Below, one piece after another: positions 43,168-52,217 of a DNA stretch of 64,000 nucleotides (positions are counted from its first letter, which is position 1; the number at the start of each line of letters is the position of its first letter). The notes beneath the pieces are model-generated. The model did not search any database, had not been told where the DNA came from, and worked only from the letters and a program-made list of their open reading frames with translations. The DNA is from Ruminococcus flavefaciens 007c (lineage in GTDB: Bacteria; Bacillota; Clostridia; Oscillospirales; Ruminococcaceae): the NCBI RefSeq assembly GCF_000571935.1, contig NZ_ATAX01000025.1, forward strand, positions 62,001 through 126,000, given 5' to 3'. Position numbers and translations under genes: made by a program.

Positions 43168-44757
43168 ATGGGCTCAAAAGCCGCAACATTCGTGATACTT
43201 GCCATATATGTCGTTATAATGGTCGGTATCGGACTCTATATGTCCAGAAGAACTAAGTCCACCGAAGACTTTATGCTCGGCGGAAGAAGCGTAGGATCAT
43301 GGCTCACAGCTTTTTCTTACGGTACAACTTATTTTTCGGCTGTCGTTTTCATAGGATATGCCGGACAATTCGGCTGGATGTACGGTACTTCCTCAACATG
43401 GGTAGGTATAGGAAATGCTATTATAGGAAGCCTTATACCATTCTTCCTTATAGGAAAGAGAACCCGTCTTATGTCCAATCACCTTGGCGCAAAGACAATG
43501 CCAGAATTCTTTGAGCACAGATTTGACTCAAAGGGGCTTAAAACAGCAGCAGCACTTATTGTTTTCATCTTCCTTATCCCCTATACAGCTTCTGTATACA
43601 ACGGACTTTCACGTCTTTTCGGCATGGTATTCGACCTTGGTGAAAACGGCGGTACTATCATAATCATTGCAATGGCTGTCCTTTCGGCTATTTATGTAAC
43701 TCTCGGCGGTTACAAGGCAACTGCCCTCAACGACTTCTTCCAGGGAATCATAATGCTCATCGGTATCGGCACTGTTGTTGCTCTTACAGTTCAGAAGAAA
43801 GACGGCCTCTCAGCTGCTCTTGATGCTCTTAATGCTATTTCCGACAGCAAGACAGAAACAGGTACTCTCGGTTCACTCTTCGGACCTGATCCTATCAACC
43901 TCCTTGGCGTTGTTATCCTTACATCACTTGGTACATGGGGACTCCCTCAGATGGTACAGAAATTCTACGCTATCAAGGACGAGCAGGCTATCAAGAAAGG
44001 CGCTATCATCTCCACATTCTTCGCTATCGTTGTAGCTGGAGGTTCTTACTTCATGGGCGGATTTGTAAGACTTTACTGTACTCTTGATCCTTCAGATAAC
44101 TCAGGAAAGGCATTCATTGAAACAGTAAACGGCAAACCTGTTTACGATACAATGGTTCCTTCACTCATTCATCAGGCTCTTCCTAATATTCTTATCGGAC
44201 TTGTCGTTGTACTTGTTCTTTCAGCTTCACTGTCCACACTTTCCTCACTGGTACTTACATCAAGCTCAACACTTACAAACGACCTTATCAAGCCGCGTAT
44301 CAAGAATTTTGATGATAAGCATCAGGTTATGTTCATGCGAATACTCATTGCTGTATTCCTTGTTATTTCCGTATTAATTGCCTGTCACAAGAACGCTTCT
44401 ATCTCAACTCTCATGTCCTACTCATGGGGCGCACTTTCAGGCGCATTCCTCGGACCATTCCTCTATGGTCTGTTCATGAAAAAGGCTTCAAAGGCAGCTG
44501 TTGCTGCAAGTATGATAACTGGTGTAGGCATCAGCGTAATTCATATGCTATTATTCAGCCTTAACATTGAAGCATTCAGCGGTATCAAGCAGGCTGTGAT
44601 AGATCTCAACTGTCCGCTCCAGCTTCTCTCTCCTATCAATGCAGGTGCATTTTCAATGATAGTTTCACTTATAATTGTTCCGATCATAAGTGCAGTTACG
44701 AAATCTCCTGACAAGAAGGTAGTAGATAACGCTTTCAGCAGTCTTGCTGCAAAGTAA
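43168..44757 (+). CDS. Sodium:solute symporter family transporter
   Basis: The 529-residue permease has about 13 membrane helices. It opens with AIYVVIMVGIGLYMSRRTKS-type sequence (about 9-28), DFMLGGRSVGSW and the family's GGYKATALNDFFQG segment (about 180-193). SSS transporters use the sodium gradient to import sugars, amino acids or organic acids; the substrate cannot be told from sequence. The start is ATG 43168; the TTG at 43159 has its AGG too close. The gene is monocistronic, with promoter and terminator. Confidence 0.9.
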   Translation: MGSKAATFVILAIYVVIMVGIGLYMSRRTKSTEDFMLGGRSVGSWLTAFSYGTTYFSAVVFIGYAGQFGWMYGTSSTWVGIGNAIIGSLIPFFLIGKRTRLMSNHLGAKTMPEFFEHRFDSKGLKTAAALIVFIFLIPYTASVYNGLSRLFGMVFDLGENGGTIIIIAMAVLSAIYVTLGGYKATALNDFFQGIIMLIGIGTVVALTVQKKDGLSAALDALNAISDSKTETGTLGSLFGPDPINLLGVVILTSLGTWGLPQMVQKFYAIKDEQAIKKGAIISTFFAIVVAGGSYFMGGFVRLYCTLDPSDNSGKAFIETVNGKPVYDTMVPSLIHQALPNILIGLVVVLVLSASLSTLSSLVLTSSSTLTNDLIKPRIKNFDDKHQVMFMRILIAVFLVISVLIACHKNASISTLMSYSWGALSGAFLGPFLYGLFMKKASKAAVAASMITGVGISVIHMLLFSLNIEAFSGIKQAVIDLNCPLQLLSPINAGAFSMIVSLIIVPIISAVTKSPDKKVVDNAFSSLAAK

Positions 44758-44795
44758 TCTTTCAAAATAGCCGGACAATATAAAATACAAAATGA

Positions 44796-44843
44796 AAAGC
44801 CATAGTATTTCCGATAGAGAGTTTGAAATACTATGGCTTTAAT
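44796..44843 (+). terminator. Terminator of the symporter gene
   Basis: A 15-bp perfect stem (44796-44810 with 44826-44840) is followed by T-rich sequence. Confidence 0.85.
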
Positions 44844-44890
44844 ACTTGTATAAGAGTAAAAAAATTACATTCTTGAGTCTTTTCATCATA

Positions 44891-44926
44891 AAGAAAAGCA
44901 GCCGTAGCTATAAGCCCAGCTGCTTT
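44891..44926 (-). terminator. Terminator of the cohesin-like/dockerin gene
   Basis: An 8-bp AAAGCAGC/GCTGCTTT stem (44895-44902 with 44919-44926) follows the stop and leads to TTTTCTTT on the minus strand. Confidence 0.75.
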
Positions 44927-44934
44927 GTATTTTA

Positions 44935-45837
44935 TTACGACTTTACATATTCATTAAGTGTCTTTACTGTAGAATCCTTATTTGAAGAAAGGTATACATA
45001 GTAACCAAGAATACTGCTGGCATCAACCGAGTCAACCTTTCTGTTACCGTCTACGTCAGCAGCAGCAAGCTCTTCGGCTGAAGCCTCGGGATCCTTGCTT
45101 GATGAAAGCTTTGCGTAGATTGAAAGTGTCAAAGAAGCATCAACAGAATCGATATGGCCGTCATTATTAACATCGCCAAGCAGTCTGTCTGAAGCATTTA
45201 CAAGAAGTCCCTCACTGTACTCAGCAGGATAAACTTCCTCAAGCTTCTGAAGATCATTGACGTAACGAGGAACTACACTTGTAACATAAGCGCCTTCATC
45301 ATAGAAGTTGATATCGTAGCTTCCGCCCTTAGCCCCCTGTTCAAACTTTGCCTCAAAACATGCAAGAGGATAAGCGTCAGAAGTTTCGCCTGTAAGCTGT
45401 AAAGGCTTTTTAGCATCAGTCTCTGTATAGCTTACAGCCATAACATTGAGCTCCTTGAAAGTCTTTAAAGTTCCTCCGAGATCAGCATCAGATGAGATAC
45501 CTGAGATCTTGAAAGGACAGCCGCCCGTCTTTTCAAAAGGTCCTGTAAGATTTTCAAGAACAAGTGACTTGTCAGGTGAGATCCACTTTACAAATACCTG
45601 TCCTGCGATCTTTTGATCGTCCTTGAAGTATACGGAAACAGGAACAGAAGCATCATCGCCAGCCACTTTCTTATTTACGTAAACTGCACCGTACTTCAGT
45701 ATCTCGACACCCTTGCCCTCATCAGCCTTGAAATAGAGTGTAGGTTTATAAGTTGAATCAGCAGCATTTACTGCCAAAGCCGATGTCATACCTGCAGCAA
45801 GTACAAGTGAAGAAATAAGCGAAATAATTTTTTTCAT
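44935..45837 (-). CDS. Secreted protein with cohesin-like module and dockerin
   Basis: The 300-residue protein has a signal peptide (1-25), a beta-sandwich module (about 30-205) resembling cohesin or the related carbohydrate-binding fold (VPVSVYFKDD, AGQVFVKWIS, then CFEAKFEQGAKGGSYDINF), and a type I dockerin (about 220-290: DVNNDGHIDSVDASLTLSIY and DVDGNRKVDSVDASSILGYY). A cohesin plus dockerin would be an adaptor scaffoldin linking an enzyme to a larger scaffold. The cohesin identity is moderate and structural in type. It follows mtnN by 15 bases on the same strand, with GGGAG before its ATG. Confidence 0.8.
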   Translation of the reverse strand: MKKIISLISSLVLAAGMTSALAVNAADSTYKPTLYFKADEGKGVEILKYGAVYVNKKVAGDDASVPVSVYFKDDQKIAGQVFVKWISPDKSLVLENLTGPFEKTGGCPFKISGISSDADLGGTLKTFKELNVMAVSYTETDAKKPLQLTGETSDAYPLACFEAKFEQGAKGGSYDINFYDEGAYVTSVVPRYVNDLQKLEEVYPAEYSEGLLVNASDRLLGDVNNDGHIDSVDASLTLSIYAKLSSSKDPEASAEELAAADVDGNRKVDSVDASSILGYYVYLSSNKDSTVKTLNEYVKS

Positions 45838-45852
45838 TGTAAGTTACTCCCT

Positions 45853-46533
45853 TCATAGCAGCTCGGTCATACGCAGAACTATCTCTGCAACACGTTTAGC
45901 TGCAATTTTTTCAAATTCGTCAAACGACATTGCTCCCTCGTCATCAGCATTATCTGAAATGCAGCGCACACTGACATAAGGAAGCTCATTGAGATAGCAG
46001 CAATGTCCTACTGCTGCGCTCTCCATATCAACGGCATACGGATCGAATTTTTCCTGTATAGCTTTCTTTACCTCATTGCTCGAGATAAAAGCCTCACCCG
46101 AAACGATCCTGCCTCTGAAGGAGCTTACACCAAACTCTCCGCAAACCTTTTCAGCCGTATCCATAAGCACGCCATCAGCCTTGAATATTCCGCAATAGGG
46201 CGGATAGTCCTTGAGGAAATGAAGATCCAGATCATGTGGAAGGACCTCTGTGGATATTACAATATCGCAGACTTTAACTGCACTGTTCATTCCGCCTGCT
46301 ATACCAGTATTGATCACACAGTCAGGGTGGAAATTATCTATCATAACCTGTGTACAAAGCGCCGCGTTAACTTTAGCGATACCGCAGCAGGCATTGATCA
46401 CAGTTTTGCCGTTTCGATCATTAATGTAAAAATCGAAGCCAGAAATGCGTCTGATCTCACCTTTTCCGAGCATTTCTCTTATATCTGCCAGTTCTGAGGG
46501 CATTGCTCCGATTATAGCTATACACTTCATCAT
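45853..46533 (-). CDS. mtnN: 5'-methylthioadenosine/S-adenosylhomocysteine nucleosidase
   Basis: The enzyme has about 226 residues. Its MTAN motifs are intact: the N-terminal GAMPSEL, INTGIAGG (about 74), SGEAFISS, the catalytic Glu in DMESAAVGH (about 170), and SDNAD (about 194). It splits MTA and SAH into adenine and thioribose sugars, clearing byproducts of polyamine and methyl-transfer reactions and feeding autoinducer-2 and methionine salvage. The start is ATG 46533 or 46530; GGAG lies 5-8 bases upstream. The open frame begins at GTG 46539. Confidence 0.93.
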   Translation of the reverse strand: MMKCIAIIGAMPSELADIREMLGKGEIRRISGFDFYINDRNGKTVINACCGIAKVNAALCTQVMIDNFHPDCVINTGIAGGMNSAVKVCDIVISTEVLPHDLDLHFLKDYPPYCGIFKADGVLMDTAEKVCGEFGVSSFRGRIVSGEAFISSNEVKKAIQEKFDPYAVDMESAAVGHCCYLNELPYVSVRCISDNADDEGAMSFDEFEKIAAKRVAEIVLRMTELL

Positions 46534-46597
46534 TATCACTCCATAAATAATATTACTTTTTCATTATATCATATATTTATTAATAAATCAAGTACAA

Positions 46598-46638
46598 TGA
46601 AAAGAACGCACCGAATAAAGCAATTTTCAGTGCGTTCT
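46598..46638 (-). terminator. Terminator at the end of the long alaS-led gene run
   Basis: A 9-bp AGAACGCAC/GTGCGTTCT stem (46603-46611 with 46630-46638) overlaps the last gene's stop. TTTTC follows on the minus strand. Confidence 0.78.
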
Positions 46639-47176
46639 ATCTTTTTTTGCGAAATATCGGAAGTATTCTTTTCAAATATCCCCTGTACATAAGATCAAGA
46701 TCAAGATCATAGATAAGAAAGATAAAATTTGCTATACCAAGCATTATGTACGAGCCGTATCTGCCAAAGTCGTCAAACTCCTCAAGCATTTCGTCAAGTC
46801 CGAAAATATAAACTGTAACATAGAAATAAGCAATTATACAGATATTGAATAACAGGAACTTCACGATGAGCCTTGCTACCCTCAGGGGTATCTTCTGTAT
46901 GTAAAACCTCAGGATAGGATAATGTCCGAAAAACATAATAAAAATAAGTGCTGCTTCCTTATCAAAGGTTATAATTATGGAAAGCATACTTACTGCAATA
47001 TAGGTAAGAAATGCCCAGGGAGTATTGACCTCGACCGCAATTATCATGAGAAGGATACCGGCAATTCCCGGCAGAAGCAGATACAGCGCAGGGATCACTC
47101 CGGCAAGAAACATCGTAACAAGGCATAATGCCGAAACGATGCCTCCAAGCGCCACTCTGTAGCTTATATCTCTCAT
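46637..47176 (-). CDS. Conserved membrane protein of unknown function
   Basis: The 179-residue protein has five membrane helices and begins with VALGGIVSALCLVTMFLAG. It resembles S-component-like integral membrane proteins that Clostridia often carry as conserved hypotheticals. A vitamin transporter role is possible by fold only, and there is no energy-coupling factor nearby. A basic C-terminus (RGYLKRILPIFRKKR) faces the cytoplasm. It overlaps the SDR gene by 4 bases and ends the cluster. Confidence 0.72.
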   Translation of the reverse strand: MRDISYRVALGGIVSALCLVTMFLAGVIPALYLLLPGIAGILLMIIAVEVNTPWAFLTYIAVSMLSIIITFDKEAALIFIMFFGHYPILRFYIQKIPLRVARLIVKFLLFNICIIAYFYVTVYIFGLDEMLEEFDDFGRYGSYIMLGIANFIFLIYDLDLDLMYRGYLKRILPIFRKKR

Positions 47177-47955
47177 TTTTTTAATGCCTTTTCCTTTCCG
47201 TCAGCTGTCTTTTTGGCCTTCTGTATATTATAAACAATGGCAGAGAGCATCTTATGAGGCATAAATCGCGAGCCCCATGTACCAAGCCATACTGTAAAGC
47301 CGGGAACTGCAAGCAATCTGCCCGAAAATGCCTTTTTAAGTGCAAATTCAGCCGCATAATCAGCAGAAATAGGCTTTACGGAGAAGCTTACTCCTGCACG
47401 GTTATTGAAATTAGTGTCAACAGGTCCCGGACAAAGCACCGTTATGCTGACTTTCGATCTGTCTCTCCGCAACTCTTCATATATAGCCAGTGAAAGCCTT
47501 AAAACATAGTTCTTTGAAGCGTAATATCCTGCCATGAGCGGTCCTGTCATAAATCCCGCCGCAGAGGCAACATTAAGGATAATACCGCTGTCTCTTTTCT
47601 TGAACTCACGCAGAAACAGCTTTGTAAGAATATGAAGAGCAGTAATATTGACATTTATCATATTGACCTCGTCATCAAGATCTGTTTCATCAAATTTACC
47701 GAAAAGGCCGTATCCTGCATTGTTAACAAGCATATCTATGTTTTTTCCTTTACAGAAATCATATACCTTGTAAACGTCCTCTCGCTTTGAAAGATTTGCG
47801 GTAATAATCTCTGTACCGCTGCCAAGAGACTCCTTGAGCTCATTGAGCTTTTTTTCATTACGTCCCGTAAGGATAACATCCCAGCCTTTTTTTGAAAGTT
47901 TTTCCGCAATACTCTGTCCTATTCCTGAGGTAGCGCCTGTTATCAATGCCTTCAT
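47173..47955 (-). CDS. Short-chain dehydrogenase/reductase
   Basis: This classical SDR has 260 residues: nucleotide-binding TGATSGIG (7-14), NNAG motif (about 87-90), catalytic Ser in NVASAAG and Tyr/Lys in YYASKNY, then PGPVDTNF. It resembles the DltE/YqjQ type of NAD(P)-dependent oxidoreductases. The substrate is unknown. The C-terminal extension contains a hydrophobic stretch (about 220-240) and a basic tail, which may associate with the membrane. It sits 37 bases after the DHHW gene and overlaps the next gene. Confidence 0.87.
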   Translation of the reverse strand: MKALITGATSGIGQSIAEKLSKKGWDVILTGRNEKKLNELKESLGSGTEIITANLSKREDVYKVYDFCKGKNIDMLVNNAGYGLFGKFDETDLDDEVNMINVNITALHILTKLFLREFKKRDSGIILNVASAAGFMTGPLMAGYYASKNYVLRLSLAIYEELRRDRSKVSITVLCPGPVDTNFNNRAGVSFSVKPISADYAAEFALKKAFSGRLLAVPGFTVWLGTWGSRFMPHKMLSAIVYNIQKAKKTADGKEKALKK

Positions 47956-47992
47956 ATGACTTCAATTCCTTTCAATTCTAACTTTGGTTCTA

Positions 47993-49144
47993 CTATGAAA
48001 AATACAATTCGCCGAACTTACTTACAGGGTCAGCTTCACCGCCAAGACTGTCAATGCCGAACAGGAACAATGTCTGACCATATTCGCCAACGTTTATATA
48101 GTCTGAAATATCGCCTTCCATTTCCAAGGGGGAGATCACAGTTATCTCACTGTAATGCTGTGTAAGGAAGGGTATAAAGCAGTCAGCAAAACTGTCCCTG
48201 ACAACAAGCAGTTTCATATCATTTTTGGCTGATGTCCTTATTTTCATTACAGGTACAGGCTTGCCGAGATACATAGAGTACATATCACCTGTTTTCAGCA
48301 TATCCCTGTTGTAGATACTTCCTTCAGCGACACTGCCGTCCTCCAGGATACAGCTGCACGAAACTATTCCAGCACCGTCCGGATAATAGAATATATCCAT
48401 AATATCTGCCTGCGGTCTTTTAGAAAGAGTTCTGTTGTAGAGATTTCCGCGGAACTCATTTGTAACGTGTTCGATATTGAATTTGTCATAAGACGTCGGC
48501 TGGAATCCCAGCTTCTGGATGACAGTCTTATATACACAGTATGCCCCGTAAACTGTCCATTTAGTGTCATTTCTGTAATAAATATAACTGTCTTTGAGCA
48601 TTTTAAGTATATTATATGTATCTATCCTGCGTATATCATTTCCGAACATATCATAAAGCTCGGTTATACGCTGACTCTCCGTCTTTCTGACATAATGAGA
48701 AGGTATAATATCACCATAGATCCCTGCCGAAGTCGGAACAGCAGCAAAATATACCATTCCGTCATACTCCTTTGAAAAACTGTTTATGATATCTGCGTCG
48801 GAAGAAACATTACCTGCTTCCGTATATCCGGGATCAGCAGTGAGAAGTCTTTCGCTGCTGACATATACTCCGTTCACTATGCTCTCGGAAAGCTCTGTTT
48901 GCATGGCAGCTTTGGCGATCATCCATCTGCTTCTTCCCCAGAAATGATCTGCCATATATTTTTCAAGCTGTCTTGACGTACTTCCGTCATACATTTCTTC
49001 GGCAGAAATCTCATGCAATCCTTCAAGATGACGGTTCTCATCAACAGAATACTCTTTCTTGCTTCCGAGAAATGTCAGCAAACCAAACAGGAATATGAAT
49101 GACAGTGTTACAACTGCTGTTATCTTACTTATAAGCTTATTCAT
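47993..49144 (-). CDS. DHHW/AlgX-like protein
   Basis: The 383-residue protein has one N-terminal membrane anchor (about 8-28) and an extracellular SGNH/AlgX-like domain. The DHHW-type motif is ADHFWGRSRW (about 65-74) and the catalytic-type motif VVRDSFADC (about 315-323) matches the VxxDS pattern. In such pairs the MBOAT partner moves acyl groups across the membrane and the DHHW/AlgX protein transfers them to a surface polysaccharide. The acceptor here is unknown. The gene follows the MBOAT gene by 10 bases. Confidence 0.85.
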   Translation of the reverse strand: MNKLISKITAVVTLSFIFLFGLLTFLGSKKEYSVDENRHLEGLHEISAEEMYDGSTSRQLEKYMADHFWGRSRWMIAKAAMQTELSESIVNGVYVSSERLLTADPGYTEAGNVSSDADIINSFSKEYDGMVYFAAVPTSAGIYGDIIPSHYVRKTESQRITELYDMFGNDIRRIDTYNILKMLKDSYIYYRNDTKWTVYGAYCVYKTVIQKLGFQPTSYDKFNIEHVTNEFRGNLYNRTLSKRPQADIMDIFYYPDGAGIVSCSCILEDGSVAEGSIYNRDMLKTGDMYSMYLGKPVPVMKIRTSAKNDMKLLVVRDSFADCFIPFLTQHYSEITVISPLEMEGDISDYINVGEYGQTLFLFGIDSLGGEADPVSKFGELYFS

Positions 49145-49154
49145 TTTCCCCTCC

Positions 49155-50534
49155 TTACAGCTTCATAAGAAGCATTTCAGAGCTTCCGTTATATGAGATC
49201 AGCGATGTACATATCAAAAGCAGTGCCATTAGTACAACAGGAGAAACGATCACTATCACTGTCTTGACCTTGTTCCTGTGCGAACGCATCATAAGATTTC
49301 TGAAAAGATCCGTTGACGCATACATCGACACAAGAAGAAGCACGATATATGACTTGAAAAGGTACAGTGCCTGTGAATCCACAAACACACCGTTTCCGCC
49401 GATCATAGCCAAAAGATACCTTAATGAAGCTGAAGGGCTGCTGCCCGAAAGGAATACAGCACAAACCACAACTACAAGGAAAGTGTATACCATACCTGTA
49501 AAGTTCATGATCTTGTTATTAAGAAGATGGTTCTCTATAATAAGAACTATGCCCATCAACGCACCACATATGATACCGTTCAGACTTACTGTATACCAGA
49601 AACAGAACAATGCCCAGCCAAATACGAATATTATCTCCCTCATCCATTTTCTTGGACATATGCTGTATAAAGGCTTGGTAACATACCTTCTTATCCACTG
49701 TACAAACTGTGAATGCCATCTTGAAGCAAAGTACCTAATCCTCGTGCTGAGCAGCGGATAATTGAAGCTCTGAGGGAATTTCAGTCCAAAGCAATAGGCA
49801 ATGCCCGTACCCATATCCGCAAAACCCGAAAGAGTGAAATAAAGGCAGAAAACGTATGCTGTGATGCCGAGCCATGCGGTTGCAGCAGATATACTGCCTT
49901 CATTATCGGCATGAGCAGCTGCAAATAGCATATAAAGATTATCAGCGGCTATCACCTTTTTGGCGAGACCTTTGATAAATACAGTCATACCGACACCTGT
50001 TGCAGTAAAGCTCTCTCTGCGGTTGTCAAGAATCTTTGTAAATACACCGTATCGGAGAAGCGGTCCCATGATAAGTCGCGGAAAGAACATGATATAAAGC
50101 AAAAATCGGATAATATGCTTTCCTGGCCTGATCTTTCCCTTGTAAACATCGATAAGTGTGCCGACAGCAGACAGAGTAAAGAAAGCTATACCCACAGGAT
50201 AGAAGCTTTCAGGAGCCTTCAGAATTCTGTGGAGCCAGGAAAAATACTCTGTACGGAATGCAAAAGCAGCCGTAAGATCAATAATTATACCGGCTGCAAG
50301 AGGTACAGCCGCAAGCTTTTCGTTTTTATGAAGCTTTTCAATAATATTGGCAAAAGAATAGTTTATAAGCGAATATACTGATATGAAAATGAAAAAATAC
50401 AGGCTGGTCATGCCGCAGAAAACCATACTCAGCATAAGAAGCACAGCCTCTCGGAACTTCACGGGAGTCAGATGATAGATCAGCAGTGAAGCAGGCAAAA
50501 AGCCGTATATAAACAGCAGACTGCTATATACCAT
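49155..50534 (-). CDS. MBOAT-family O-acyltransferase (DltB/AlgI type)
   Basis: This 459-residue multispanning acyltransferase has the family landmarks FFPRLIMGPLLRY (about 150-163), GFADMGTGIAYCFGLKFPQSFNYP (about 246-270, Asp-Met-Gly motif) and FASRWHSQFVQW with the key His. MBOAT partners pass acyl groups through the membrane for transfer by the DHHW protein encoded next. Possible acceptors include wall teichoic acid, capsule or peptidoglycan polysaccharides. The gene overlaps rnmV by 11 bases and lies 10 bases ahead of the DHHW gene. Confidence 0.88.
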   Translation of the reverse strand: MVYSSLLFIYGFLPASLLIYHLTPVKFREAVLLMLSMVFCGMTSLYFFIFISVYSLINYSFANIIEKLHKNEKLAAVPLAAGIIIDLTAAFAFRTEYFSWLHRILKAPESFYPVGIAFFTLSAVGTLIDVYKGKIRPGKHIIRFLLYIMFFPRLIMGPLLRYGVFTKILDNRRESFTATGVGMTVFIKGLAKKVIAADNLYMLFAAAHADNEGSISAATAWLGITAYVFCLYFTLSGFADMGTGIAYCFGLKFPQSFNYPLLSTRIRYFASRWHSQFVQWIRRYVTKPLYSICPRKWMREIIFVFGWALFCFWYTVSLNGIICGALMGIVLIIENHLLNNKIMNFTGMVYTFLVVVVCAVFLSGSSPSASLRYLLAMIGGNGVFVDSQALYLFKSYIVLLLVSMYASTDLFRNLMMRSHRNKVKTVIVIVSPVVLMALLLICTSLISYNGSSEMLLMKL

Positions 50535-51123
50535 TATCTTCCTCCTTTATCTCCTCTGTAATCTTTTTTAGCTCGGCACTGTCCATCATAGTACACAAAA
50601 CCTCCATTAGAGCTCCTGCTGACAGATGCCTCGGCAATCCAAGTCTGAGCTGAAGCCTTTCGCGAAGAGCTACGCTGTTTGCACCGCCGCTAAGTCCGAG
50701 TTCGTATAGTGTAAACTTTGAAATATCAGATGTTTTCTTCGCATCGGAAGCTGTTATCCCTGATTTTCTGAAAGCTTCAAGAAGGATCTTAACATCTACG
50801 CCTTCCACACCGAGAGTACCCTCGGCAGAAGGCTTGGTCTTACGCTTTTCCTTGCCAAGTATCTCAGGTATGTAAACATTCGTGATCTTTCCGCATCCGA
50901 CAGCGCCTTTTATATATCCGCGTATCTTCCTGCCTGCCGCGTCTGAATCAGTGAGAATGATTATACCGGTTTTATGCGCATAGTAACGTATAAGCTCAAG
51001 CTTTTCATCGTCCTTGAATATTCTGAAACCATTGGTGACTATTATAACAGCATCAACGATCGAAGAGAGTTTTATCTTATCATATTTTCCTTCAACGATT
51101 ATTGCTTCATCTATCTTTATCAT
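50524..51123 (-). CDS. rnmV: Ribonuclease M5-type Toprim protein
   Basis: The 199-residue protein has a Toprim domain with the Glu motif IVEGKYDK (about 8-15) and the DxD-like LTDSDAAGR (about 57-65), and a C-terminal DUF4093-like helical region. RNase M5 of Firmicutes matures the ends of 5S rRNA. The assignment fits the length and motifs, but some family members are only known as DUF4093 proteins. It is 11 bases from holA, with which it is presumably cotranscribed. Confidence 0.82.
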   Translation of the reverse strand: MIKIDEAIIVEGKYDKIKLSSIVDAVIIVTNGFRIFKDDEKLELIRYYAHKTGIIILTDSDAAGRKIRGYIKGAVGCGKITNVYIPEILGKEKRKTKPSAEGTLGVEGVDVKILLEAFRKSGITASDAKKTSDISKFTLYELGLSGGANSVALRERLQLRLGLPRHLSAGALMEVLCTMMDSAELKKITEEIKEEDNGI

Positions 51124-51134
51124 AGCTCCCTCCG

Positions 51135-52217
51135 CTATTGTTTCGTCATAAGCATCGCGGTAACGGCTTGTTCAAGTATGGTTTTTTCGTCTCCGCTGCC
51201 TGAATTGAGAGCAATATTGGTATCGCGGAGTATCACGATGCACTTTCTCAATCTCCTTATACTCATTCTTGAACTGTCACGAAATGCGTTCTTTACCTTG
51301 AACTCCCAGACATAAGAGAAATCTTCTTTTACATCCTGTACCTGCTTACCGCTTTTTCTCGCACAAGCCGCACGATACATATCTATAAATGAAGCGGTTA
51401 TATTCGACAGTACCGCTCCCCTGTTCTCTCGATCCTGCATCAGCTCGTCCAGAGCATCATATGCAGAACGTTTATTGAATGCCGCAACCGCGTCCGCAAG
51501 CTTAAAAAAGGTAACATCGCTCTGTCTGTGGACAAGATTGTGAAGTATATCCGAAGTTATCTCATTTTTGCCGGCATAAGAACACAGCTTGTCAATTTCA
51601 TTGCGTATAGTCAGTGTATCGGACTGACACATTATCGCCAGCTCTCTTGCATTATCAAGGGAGATAAGCCCGCCTCTGGCAGATACGCTGGCAGCAATAT
51701 CCTTTGCCAGTTCGTTTTCGGTCTTTATGGGACACTCGACCAGTTCACCGATTTTTGCAGCATAATCTGCAATTTTCTTGTTTTTATCCTTTATGATGCT
51801 CCTGCCTGTGCGGTAATCCGTCTTTGCACTTATTTCAAAGCCGGTAACATTGAATATCACCACAGTCTGCTGAGGTATCTCCTTCAGTGCCTCCATAAGC
51901 TTCTTATTGAGATCATCTGCTCTGAGACCTGCCATATTCTCCCGGGGCTTTTCGCAGTTATAATCATTGATAAGAATACAGTTATAGTCTGTCATCATCG
52001 GCATCATCTGTATCATATCATACAGTTCGGAAAAATCAAGATATCTGCCATCAAGCTTATTGAGGGCAAAATCTTCATTATCCCCAACAGCAGCCTTTAT
52101 TATCTGCTTTGTGAGCTTTTCGACCTCGGGAATATTTTTACCGAAAATATAATACAGATTCTTTATCTCACCTTTTTTCAGCTGAGCTTTAATAGTCTTG
52201 GAATCAGTCTGCGGCAT
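51135..52217 (-). CDS. holA: DNA polymerase III subunit delta
   Basis: The 360-residue protein has the delta layout: an N-terminal ATPase-like fold without Walker motifs (about 1-150), the middle LxxLKxL-type region (DTLTIRNEIDKLCSYAG, about 200), and a C-terminal helical domain with the LxxLHxxDxxLK-like part (LRKCIVILRDTNIALNSG). Delta opens the beta clamp and is part of the clamp loader. Its start ATG overlaps the comEC stop by 1 base (TGATG), so the two are translationally coupled, a common order in Firmicutes. Confidence 0.9.
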   Translation of the reverse strand: MPQTDSKTIKAQLKKGEIKNLYYIFGKNIPEVEKLTKQIIKAAVGDNEDFALNKLDGRYLDFSELYDMIQMMPMMTDYNCILINDYNCEKPRENMAGLRADDLNKKLMEALKEIPQQTVVIFNVTGFEISAKTDYRTGRSIIKDKNKKIADYAAKIGELVECPIKTENELAKDIAASVSARGGLISLDNARELAIMCQSDTLTIRNEIDKLCSYAGKNEITSDILHNLVHRQSDVTFFKLADAVAAFNKRSAYDALDELMQDRENRGAVLSNITASFIDMYRAACARKSGKQVQDVKEDFSYVWEFKVKNAFRDSSRMSIRRLRKCIVILRDTNIALNSGSGDEKTILEQAVTAMLMTKQ

